A DNA stretch of 64,000 nucleotides. Origin: Andalucia godoyi (lineage: Eukaryota > Discoba > Jakobea > Jakobida > Andaluciidae). The position numbers and the translations under genes were made by a program. This document shows positions 26,747 to 34,338 of the stretch, one piece after another. The notes under the pieces were generated by a model. It was not told the DNA's origin. It was given only the letters and a program-made list of their open reading frames with translations, and made no database searches. Position 1 is the first letter of the stretch. Each line of letters begins with the position of its first letter. The stretch is from assembly GCA_009859145.1 (NCBI GenBank), contig VRVR01000016.1:69780-133779 (forward strand), read 5' to 3'.

Positions 26747-27296
26747 ATGAATAATGACAAGTCATTGTCATGCATACGCAAGTATACGTAAACAGACATG
26801 GTCGATACTGGCCGACACTAGCCTGTTTGTTTCACAGGGGATTCGTGCTTACGCACGCTCGGCCAAAATTCAGCCTGTGACACAGGCTCCGCATTTCCGA
26901 CACTCTTTAATGTAGCATCCGTAGCCATCTATTCTATCATTCGTTGGTTCCACTTTATTAATTCAAATATGGGCGTGAGTGCGCTAGGAAGACGCATTCG
27001 CCTACGCCTACGCCGCTCGATACAGGGCCTCCTAGGTCCCGCAGACCTCCTAAGAGACCGCGTGTCACTACGCCTGCTGCAAGGGCCGTCAGAATCAAAA
27101 TGCACCCTTCTCAGGAACAACGTGTCACGCTGAGAAAGTGGCTCACCGATTGATCGAGATTGGGAACGGAGCGCGGAACATCTATCTGAAGAACGCCCTG
27201 GGGCGTGTTGGGGCCTATCCCCTTCGCGGCAACGGGATGCAAGATTGAATATGCATGTCTATTCGTAGATATGCATGCTCAGTGTATAATGTAGGT
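26747..27296 (+). mobile_element. Element FzN, copy A: internally deleted TnpB/Fanzor-like transposon
   Basis: This ~550-bp segment is nearly the same as 54757-55310 and shares its 3' end with 38413-38562. Homology begins at a GA(T/A)AATAAT-like left end with a palindrome (TGACAA...TTGTCA, 26755-26770) and ends abruptly at GTGTATAATGTAGGT. Inside are perfect hairpins (GCCTGTG-A-CACAGGC near 26875; GTGC-TTAC-GCAC). A decayed coding remnant (26989-27153 plus frameshifted continuation) resembles a TnpB/Fanzor N-terminus. The right end contains GGGG-CCTAT-CCCC (27210-27222) and a TTCG-capped 9-bp stem (27253-27274). It sits between the TLC and DCTN5-like genes. Confidence 0.7.
26989..27190 (+). 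pseudogene. TnpB/Fanzor N-terminal remnant in copy A
   Basis: In the frame ending at TGA 27151-27153 the sequence reads a Pro/Arg-rich, NLS-like leader (RRPPKRPR) followed by VRIKMHPSQEQRVTLRKWL. This matches the N-terminal signature of TnpB/Fanzor proteins (R-I-K-hydrophobic-x-P-x-x-E-Q ... L-x-x-W). After a frameshift the continuation reads ARNIYLKNAL, comparable to the A-R-x-x-Y-N-x-x-L that normally follows. The start codon present in copy B is AAG here, so this copy is dead. Confidence 0.5.
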
Positions 27297-27363
27297 GATG
27301 GATGCAGCCAGTTCTTCTTAAGGTTACGTTGCAGCAGATGTAGATTTTATTTGTTTTTTAATT

Positions 27364-28350
27364 TTAAACCTTGACAATGGCGGCTCGGATGCGGTCAGCG
27401 TCTCGATTGGTCTGGTCGATGGCAGCTCGGACCGCGGACTCTCCTACAACCGTGACCATTCTCGCAGGATTCCCAGCGAACCTCGAGTACGGAGGGACGA
27501 CGGTGCATGGAGCGACAACGGACCCGTCCTCAATGACACAGCAGTCATTCAGAATGCATCCGGGTCCGATGCGCACGTGCGACCCTATCCGCACGTACGA
27601 CCCTATTCGCAGTGCATGCACCGATGAATGACGACCGATCCACACGTGATTCCCGATCGCCAGCTTGTGGAACTGCAGATTCGCCGTCTTCTTCGTAATC
27701 TCTCCCCCACCCTCCTTGCCGATGCTTTCCGGCGGCACTACAAGTCCATACGTACGATCATCCCTCTTACCACCACCGCCACCACTGCTACTACTACCAC
27801 TGTTGTTGATGGCGATGGAGGAGGTGCCGTCGCTGGTGACGACGCTACTTTGGAAGTGATCCGAGTGGTCCGTCGTTGGATTGAGAAAAGAGCGGGTAAA
27901 AGAGCTTGAAAACCCGAATGGATGTTGGAGCGATTCTACTGGAATAATATGTGTCGGGGCGTCCATGGCCGTTTCAAAAGCCGCCTGATCTGCAAAAGGC
28001 GGTGGAGAGGACGCCGATGAAGCCGTTAAAGTCTTCGTTGTGGCAGTGGTAACAGCGGAATGGGAGGAAAGAGAGAGCAAAGAATCGATGCGAAGCGAAG
28101 GACAAATGACCGAATTTTCGTCCACAAAGCAAATATCACCCATGGAAATTGCAGCCTTGTCCGAGGCTACTTTGACAAAGGGCATGAGGACGGTTCCTCT
28201 GCCAATGGACACTGCGTCGAGATCCAGTATCTGGGCTGAGTTGGAAATCAGAATAAGCTGTTGAGAAGCAGGAATCGTCAGAGACGGAACGGCCGGAGTC
28301 AGCTGCATCCATTGCGACGCAGGAGAAGGCGCATACGGAACAGGTTCCAT
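27364..28350 (-). CDS. DCTN5: Dynactin p25-like left-handed beta-helix protein
   Basis: 328 aa from ATG 28350. Hexapeptide repeats form a left-handed beta-helix interrupted by a ~130-residue Ser/Thr/Gly-rich insertion (about 95-225). The diagnostic C-terminal part, FHKLAIGNHVWIG...ALRIGSYVRIGSHV then GCILNDCCVIEDGSVV and VVPPYSRFAGNPARM, parallels DCTN5 (IGSYVHVG, CVLKDCC, TVVPPFTVFSG). Dynactin's pointed-end p25/p27 helps cargo choice by cytoplasmic dynein. DCTN6 or a gamma-carbonic-anhydrase-like protein are alternatives. Immediately 5' of the ATG, on the sense strand, is a GA-rich run. Confidence 0.68.
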   Translation of the reverse strand: MEPVPYAPSPASQWMQLTPAVPSLTIPASQQLILISNSAQILDLDAVSIGRGTVLMPFVKVASDKAAISMGDICFVDENSVICPSLRIDSLLSLSSHSAVTTATTKTLTASSASSPPPFADQAAFETAMDAPTHIIPVESLQHPFGFSSSFTRSFLNPTTDHSDHFQSSVVTSDGTSSIAINNSGSSSSGGGGGKRDDRTYGLVVPPESIGKEGGGEITKKTANLQFHKLAIGNHVWIGRHSSVHALRIGSYVRIGSHVRIGPGCILNDCCVIEDGSVVAPCTVVPPYSRFAGNPARMVTVVGESAVRAAIDQTNRDADRIRAAIVKV

Positions 28351-28706
28351 CTTTTCTCTCTCTCTCTCTCTCCCTCTCTCTCCCTCCACACACGCAGAGT
28401 ACTGTGTTGCTTCTTTCAGCCTGCAACTCGGGAAACCCCTCCAGAATGCATAATGACATCAAGGAATGTCAAACATGCTCGAAACGGTAGAGCAAGCATT
28501 CACACAATCAAAAAAACAAAACAAAACAAAACATGCAGCGGCTGTACTTTTGTACACTCACTTCGACAGTTCCACTAGAGTATTTTTGTCTTCTTCCATC
28601 TTTCCATTTCTTTCGTTTGGCTCTGCTTTGATTGGTTTGGTTTTGGTTTCTTAAGTATTTCTTATAAGATTTGTTCCATTCTTCGTGTCTTTTATTGTCT
28701 ACGGGA
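28351..28706. promoter_or_regulatory. Divergent promoter region, DCTN5-like / PFK
   Basis: About 355 bp between divergent starts. It begins with a TC run (28353-28385, GA on the DCTN5 sense strand) and has CAAAA repeats near 28507 and a T-rich stretch before the PFK ATG. Confidence 0.45.
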
Positions 28707-30596
28707 ATGCCCTTTCCAGTTGAAAACGGGGCTGTTTACGCAGCAATTGCGGCGTCCTTTGGAGCCGGAGCGCTGGCATTGCACTATTTGCAAGGATCCC
28801 GACATCATGAGGTCTCAGCACCATCCGAACCGGCGTTTCCTTCCGCTGGGACGGGCATGGTACGATCGCAGTCTACGGTGGCACAGATTCTGGAGGATCC
28901 GTCGAACAAGTTTTCTGCAATGTCGAAGCGGCGAAACCTGATCCGCAATACAGGAACGACTCCTGGATCCATTTCGAAGAACTCTCGGATTGCGAGGCTC
29001 GAGGACGTTCGTTTGCTGGATGCAAAGGACATTGTGGAGGAAGATCGGACTTGGGGAGAGTCGTCCGACTTTAAGATTCCACATTTGAGCCAGTGGGCAT
29101 CTCCCTTCTGGTACTCTTCTCCATGCCCTTTCAAGCCGGTTGGGTGGGCGGAGTGCGTGGTGGCAGACGTCATAGTTCCCCAGGGTGGCTCGGAAATGGT
29201 GTCGATGACTCCCATCACAAATTCAGCGTACCAGAGACTGCCGACGTCCACAAGCAGCGGTGCTCTTTCGTCCATGCAAGCTACGGCACTCGCAACTGCG
29301 GATCATCGAGACGAGCACGGACCGAGGCTGTTCTTGCGAGGCGGACCACGAGATCGCATCTTTTTCCATCCGTTGGAAGTGAGGGCTGCAGTCGCAACTT
29401 GTGGCGGACTGTGCCCAGGACTGAACACTGTCATCCGGGAAGTGGTAATGTGCTTGCACTACTTCTACGGAGTTCGCGAGGTGTATGGTGTCCAGTTCGG
29501 CTACGAAGGGTTCTACAAGTGGCCATTGGTGCTGTTGACTCCGGATCTTGTTGCGGACGTCCACAATGAAGGTGGAACGATTCTTGGTACTTCTCGCGGT
29601 GGATTCGATGCAGCCAAGATCTGCGATTCGCTGGAGGCGCAGCGCATTAACCAGGTCTATTTGATCGGTGGAGACGGGACACATCGCGGTGCATTGACAC
29701 TTCACCAGGAAGTTGTGAAGCGTGGGCTCAAAATCTCCGTGTGTGGAATGTGCAAGACGATCGATAACGATATTCCACTGTTGGACAGGTCGTTCGGGTT
29801 TGATACTGCCGTCGATCAAGCCATCCATGCTGTGAAGTCTGCACATGTTGAAATCCGATCTGCCCAGAATGGCGTCGGACTGGTGGTCGTCATGGGCCGC
29901 TCATCAGGATTTATTGCTATGCAGTGCGCCTTGGCTGCTCGTGATGTGAACGTTTGTCTAATCCCGGAAATCAACTTTGATCTGAACGGCGAACACGGGT
30001 TGTTGGAGTACATCCGGCGCAGAATCATGCATCGTGGGCACTGCCTGATCCTGTGTGCGGAAGGCGCAGGTCTTGGTGTGATGCCGCCCACTGGTGAAGT
30101 AGACGCCTCCGGAAACCCCCGTCTTCCGGATATCGGTTCATTCCTGAAGTCCGAAATCAAGTCCTATCTGGCCAAACAGGGCATTGCCGTGAACCTGAAG
30201 TACATTGATCCGTCGTACATGATCAGGTCCGTCGCTCCCAACTCGTCCGACTCCGTGTACTGCACCGTTCTAGGACAGACGGCGGTGCATGGCTGCATGG
30301 CTGGATTCTCGGGATTCACCACGGGGCTCTGCAATGCGCACCACGTTCTATTGCCGATGCAATGTGTCACAAAGACTCGACGCGTCGAGCCAAATGACCG
30401 CATGTGGTCACGAGTTCTCGTTTCCACAGGCCAGCCGTCATTCACTGTTGAGGAAGAACCTGCTCCGCAGCAGTCAGATGCAAAGAAAGGGTCGATCAAA
30501 AAGAAGGAAGAGGAGGCTGAAAAACAAAAGGCCGCTTCAGTGGCGGCGGTCGTGGGCCAGAGAACTGTGGAATGCCCGGAAGCCTCCACAGAATAG
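28707..30596 (+). CDS. PFK: Plant/trypanosome-type ATP-dependent 6-phosphofructokinase with N-terminal membrane segment
   Basis: 629 aa from ATG 28707. The catalytic core has GGLCPGLN (233-240), EGGTILGTSRGG-like sequence, LIGGDGT (319-325), KTIDND (350-355), SFGFDTAV and VVVMGRSSGFIA. Gly324 of GGDG points to ATP, while Lys350 of KTIDND is the residue of the PPi-type clade; Gly plus Lys together is the pattern of plant and trypanosomatid ATP-PFKs. The Pro normally before KTIDND is Cys349. Residues 9-28 (AVYAAIAASFGAGALALHYL) form a likely membrane anchor or uncleaved signal, unusual for PFK. The C-terminus is Lys/Glu-rich. Confidence 0.92.
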   Translation: MPFPVENGAVYAAIAASFGAGALALHYLQGSRHHEVSAPSEPAFPSAGTGMVRSQSTVAQILEDPSNKFSAMSKRRNLIRNTGTTPGSISKNSRIARLEDVRLLDAKDIVEEDRTWGESSDFKIPHLSQWASPFWYSSPCPFKPVGWAECVVADVIVPQGGSEMVSMTPITNSAYQRLPTSTSSGALSSMQATALATADHRDEHGPRLFLRGGPRDRIFFHPLEVRAAVATCGGLCPGLNTVIREVVMCLHYFYGVREVYGVQFGYEGFYKWPLVLLTPDLVADVHNEGGTILGTSRGGFDAAKICDSLEAQRINQVYLIGGDGTHRGALTLHQEVVKRGLKISVCGMCKTIDNDIPLLDRSFGFDTAVDQAIHAVKSAHVEIRSAQNGVGLVVVMGRSSGFIAMQCALAARDVNVCLIPEINFDLNGEHGLLEYIRRRIMHRGHCLILCAEGAGLGVMPPTGEVDASGNPRLPDIGSFLKSEIKSYLAKQGIAVNLKYIDPSYMIRSVAPNSSDSVYCTVLGQTAVHGCMAGFSGFTTGLCNAHHVLLPMQCVTKTRRVEPNDRMWSRVLVSTGQPSFTVEEEPAPQQSDAKKGSIKKKEEEAEKQKAASVAAVVGQRTVECPEASTE

Positions 30597-30948
30597 CGAC
30601 CATTTCACTTTTTCCATGTTTTCGCATTAGGAGGTTTTGCAAAGCGATTCTGCATGGTTTTGGGAGCTTCTGGTGGTTTTCGTGGTTTTCTGTTTTTGTT
30701 TTCTGTTTTTGTTTATTATTGCTTTGGTGTAAGTTTGACTGAGCGGAATCACCTTGATGTTTTCATGAAATCTGATATCATTTTTGCTGCCTCTGTTGTT
30801 TTCTTGCCCCCCTATAATGTCGTCATTGCACATAACCGGAAAGTATGTATTGAAAAACTTTTTACTGAGCCGGATACATCACTGGGTACAGGCCGAAGCA
30901 CGTGCAGCAATACGCGATCTCAAAACCCGACACGCCCGCGCCCGTGAT
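30597..30948. other. Convergent 3' flanks, no gene
   Basis: 350 bp between the PFK stop and the SUCLA2 stop. It is T-rich after PFK (GTTTTTGTTTTCTG duplicates). No other feature is visible. Confidence 0.5.
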
Positions 30949-32181
30949 TCAGTCCTTCGTGGAGAGCACGGCCTTCTTTGCAGCGTCATCAAGATCGTCT
31001 GCAGCGACAATTCGAAGTCCAGAGTCGCGGAGAATCTTCTTTCCAAGCTCAACATTGGTTCCCTCAAGTCGGACAACGAGGGGGACGGTCAGCTTGAGCT
31101 TTCTTGCTGCCTCCACAACTCCTTGGGCAATCACGTCACAGCGCATGATTCCTCCAAACACGTTGACAAGAATCGCCTTCACAGACTTGTCTGAAGTGAG
31201 AATGGAGAAGGCTTCCGCGACCTGCTCTGTCGATGCAGAACCACCCACATCTAAGAAGTTGGCTGGCTTTCCTCCATGCAGCGCAATAACATCCATGGTA
31301 GCCATTGCAAGTCCTGCTCCGTTCACCAAACAACCAATGTTTCCGTCCAAGGCAACGTAGTTGAGCCCAGCGGCTTGGGCGCGTGCTTCGCGCGGATCGT
31401 CTTGCTCCGGGTTGTGCATGCTGAACAAGTCCTTCTGCCGGAACGACGCGTTGTCGTCAAACTGCATCTTAGCGTCTACGCAGACAACCTCATTTGTATC
31501 AGTCAATGCAAGTGGGTTGACCTCCACCATAGTCGCGTCTCTCGCAAGGAACAGCTTGTACAGCGATTTGATCTGCACAGCAGCCCTGTCTCTCAATTCC
31601 TTGTTTCCACCAAATCCAATTCGCTCTGCCATTCTGTTCGCCTGCTCGTCCGTTACTCCCTTTCGGAAATCCACTACCTCCGTAAACACCTTCTCGGGCG
31701 TGGTTGCCGCAACATGCTCAATGTCCATTCCTCCCGCAGGCGATCCCACGAGAACCGTTCCCTGTGCAGTCCGATCTAGCAAAATTGCAAAGTATGCTTC
31801 GTGTTTGATGTTCACTGCCTCGCAGATCAAAACCTTGGAAACAAGCGCTCCATTCGGTCCAGTCTGCTGTGTAACAAGCGTGTTGTTAAGCATTCTCTTC
31901 GCAAGGTCCGCAGCACCCGTTGCGCTCTTTGACAAGTGAACACCGCCCTTGAATCCATCTGTGAATGTTCCCTTTCCGCGCCCTCCAGCCAGAATCTGCG
32001 CCTTGATCACAAGTTCAGGTGCAGTCTTTGCCAGATCTGCAGAAACTTTCGCAGCTTCCGTAGCATTCGAGACTGCTGATCCATGCTGCACTCGAACACC
32101 ATACGATGCCATAAGCGCCTTGGATTGGTACTCCTGCAGAGAAATAAAGCGACGAGGAAGCACACTCAAATTCCGAAACAT
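30949..32181 (-). CDS. SUCLA2: Succinyl-CoA ligase (ADP/GDP-forming) beta subunit, mitochondrial
   Basis: 410 aa. The N-terminus MFRNLSVLPRRFISLQEYQSK is a mitochondrial presequence running straight into the conserved start of the ATP-grasp domain (LQEYQSKALM-SYGV). Later motifs are LVIKAQILAGGRGKGTF, VEVNPLALTDTNEVVCVDAKM and the C-terminal CoA-ligase part NGAGLAMATMDVIALHGGKPANFLDVGG...VNVFGGIMRCDVIAQGV. It forms the TCA-cycle enzyme with an alpha subunit (not in the window), making ATP or GTP from succinyl-CoA. Length and all key motifs are complete. Confidence 0.97.
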   Translation of the reverse strand: MFRNLSVLPRRFISLQEYQSKALMASYGVRVQHGSAVSNATEAAKVSADLAKTAPELVIKAQILAGGRGKGTFTDGFKGGVHLSKSATGAADLAKRMLNNTLVTQQTGPNGALVSKVLICEAVNIKHEAYFAILLDRTAQGTVLVGSPAGGMDIEHVAATTPEKVFTEVVDFRKGVTDEQANRMAERIGFGGNKELRDRAAVQIKSLYKLFLARDATMVEVNPLALTDTNEVVCVDAKMQFDDNASFRQKDLFSMHNPEQDDPREARAQAAGLNYVALDGNIGCLVNGAGLAMATMDVIALHGGKPANFLDVGGSASTEQVAEAFSILTSDKSVKAILVNVFGGIMRCDVIAQGVVEAARKLKLTVPLVVRLEGTNVELGKKILRDSGLRIVAADDLDDAAKKAVLSTKD

Positions 32182-32687
32182 TTTTCCCCTCCCTCTTTTT
32201 TTTTCCCTTTACCGTTTCTTTGATTCTGCAGATGCAATCTTTTCGCAAAAGAGGAAAGATCCGAGTCAAATGGAGACTGTTTGATTAATGAATTAATAAA
32301 AACGGCAAGGAAAAAAAAAACTCGCGGGACAAACAAGCAAATATACCAGCAATAATAATAGTAAAAGACAAAAGGAAAAGCAAGTTTCCCGAATGATGAA
32401 AGGCATTATGCGAAAAAAGCGAGGGTGATTGCACGATTGCACACAGTTGCAAGGTTGCGCATCTTCAATTTGGATTGGCCGGACTTTTTTAAATTTTTTG
32501 CGAATGCGTACGACTGGTTTGGCACAAGCCATAAAAGTGCGGCTGAATGGATCCTGAATCATGCAGCTCGATAGAGGTGGGGAGAGGCGGTCAGAGGGCG
32601 GATAAGAGTGAAAAGAAAAGAAGATGGATGTACAGAATATATGTATTTAAAATAAAAAAAAGAATTTCGGATGGATTGCTACTCGGA
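32182..32687. other. Intergenic, no supported gene
   Basis: About 500 bp between two minus-strand genes. It has A-runs and an AATAAT tract near 32350; its one longer ORF is a low-complexity Leu run. Confidence 0.5.
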
Positions 32688-33584
32688 TCAGTGTCGACCT
32701 TCACGTGGAGAGATAGCGTCTCTTCTGATCTCTGGTACAGTGGTGCGGGTCCGAGGGATTGCCGTTCTTGCGGAAAGGCCGTGATGACCTCCTTTCCTTT
32801 TGAAGCGCCGGTAGTCGGTATCAGAACGGAACCACGAATCGCACCACGTGAACGTCGTTGCGAAGTTTCCTGCTCTTGAAAAATGGTGGAAATCGTGGAA
32901 CTCGGGTCCGCAGTAGAAGGGCAGCCAGTGCGACAGAGACCACGGAAAGTCGTATCCACAGTGTACATCAATTGCCTCGACCTGTCGGACCAAAGCCCAC
33001 AGCCAAATGGTGGTGAAATGGTCGCCCCCAAGAAGCAGGGGTCCAAGAAACGTCCCCGTTCCAAGGAAAATGAACTCTATGGGATGCGCATACGACGACA
33101 CCATTCCAAACGGCTGCTCAAAATCGTGGTGCAGCTTGTGAATCTTGACGTAAAACCGCGGCCAGTGCAGGATCCGATGGCCGACATACACCCACAAATC
33201 TTCTACAACAAGATAGACAAGTAGTCGAACGCAGACCTCAGTCCACGAAGGATAGGACAACGTATCAAAGCGAACATTGCGAAAAACCAAAATTGGATAC
33301 GACACGAAAATCAGTGGGAAAACCAGGAAAACATGATTAAACACCAGCACACGCAGAGCCTTTCGCATTTCGTTGGCGTCAAACTTCCGATTCTTTTGAA
33401 TCTTGTACTGTGGAAACATATCAAAGTAGTCCATCACAAGGAACGGAAGCGACGATGATCCATACACCAAGCACAAAAAGACAAATGTCGCAGATGTGCA
33501 AATATGAAACTCGGAAAGATGGCTCGTGAGAAACGACCACAGCAAATGCCGCACCTCCACACCATCACCATCCAACATCCCCAT
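32688..33584 (-). CDS. ERG25: C-4 methylsterol oxidase (fatty acid hydroxylase superfamily)
   Basis: 298 aa from ATG 33584 in a good GCCATGGGG context. The three His boxes are present and ordered: HRILH (HX3H), HKLHH (HX2HH) and HDFHH, with YCGPEFHDFHH and EDLWVYVGHRILHWPRFY characteristic of SMO/ERG25. Three or four hydrophobic helices place it in the ER membrane. It uses the di-iron centre to oxidise 4-methyl groups during sterol synthesis. The C-terminal 35 residues are Arg-rich and unlike the family. The frame upstream begins with TTG only. Confidence 0.93.
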   Translation of the reverse strand: MGMLDGDGVEVRHLLWSFLTSHLSEFHICTSATFVFLCLVYGSSSLPFLVMDYFDMFPQYKIQKNRKFDANEMRKALRVLVFNHVFLVFPLIFVSYPILVFRNVRFDTLSYPSWTEVCVRLLVYLVVEDLWVYVGHRILHWPRFYVKIHKLHHDFEQPFGMVSSYAHPIEFIFLGTGTFLGPLLLGGDHFTTIWLWALVRQVEAIDVHCGYDFPWSLSHWLPFYCGPEFHDFHHFSRAGNFATTFTWCDSWFRSDTDYRRFKRKGGHHGLSARTAIPRTRTTVPEIRRDAISPREGRH

Positions 33585-33790
33585 GGCTCTTTCGATGCCT
33601 GGAGAAGTCGTAGCAGCGGAATGCAAAAAACAAAATGGTAATAAAATAATAATAATAAATTTGTGTTAACGGATTGTGCTGTGTTTGAACTCTATAATTT
33701 TACAGCGTCAATTTGCGAAATGGAGCATACGAAAAAACCTCCGAATCCGCTCGCCAAGTTGAGAAGAGGGCTCCGGCTTTCTGCTCGCTG

Positions 33791-34246
33791 AAAACATGAA
33801 TCATTATTGATCATCGGCTACGCTGCCATCGAAGACAGATCCAAGCCAAGCCACGTGTTTTTGACTGCTCTGCATCAAAGGGTCATCGCTTCTTCTTGCT
33901 CTCCGCCTCTGACGACAGGGGAATCAACGAATTTCTTGGTTCTCGCTATCTTCGGGGCATGACCGGTTTGAGTTTGGTGGGAAGATCCCTCTTTAGAGCC
34001 ATGCGATGTTTTTGTCTTTGGATGTGGTGATGCGGTGATGCGGTGATGCGGTGCTGCTTGAGGGTTCGATAATTAGATTAAAAAAAATCAAACAAACAGA
34101 AAATAGTAGAATGAAAGAGAAGAACGAAGAAATTCTGGACTACGGTAGGAACACTGCGCCCTCCAAAAGGTTAAATAAACACAAACTTCCGGTATGTTGT
34201 TGTTTGTTTGATGTTAATACACAAAACGGTCAACCGTCATCCGATG
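33791..34246 (+). repeat. Dispersed repeat R2, copy 2
   Basis: Homologous to the minus strand of 20345-20938 (see that entry for shared blocks). It contains a TGATGCGG tandem repeat (three or four units, 34021-34052) absent from copy 1. It abuts the 5' end of the SHPRH-like gene, and the open frame of that gene runs back into it, giving a peptide like the one from copy 1 (LLEGSII, KLPVCCC). Because indels break frame between copies, I treat the extension as non-coding. Confidence 0.8.
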
Positions 34247-34338
34247 CAGGAGGTGAATCAGCATCCGCGAGACTGTTTTCTCGTGATTCCATTCGTGTTG
34301 CCAGCCTCCCCGTTGTTGAGAATTCTGGCCTTTTTGTA

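Noticed and set aside
26595..26771. 59-residue N-terminal extension of the TLC protein
   Set aside because: The extra codons start inside mobile-element copy A and the downstream ATG at 26594 gives a normal TLC protein.
34051..34338. N-terminal extension of the SHPRH-like protein
   Set aside because: It begins at GTG, lies mostly in dispersed repeat R2, and the homologous copy has frame-breaking indels.
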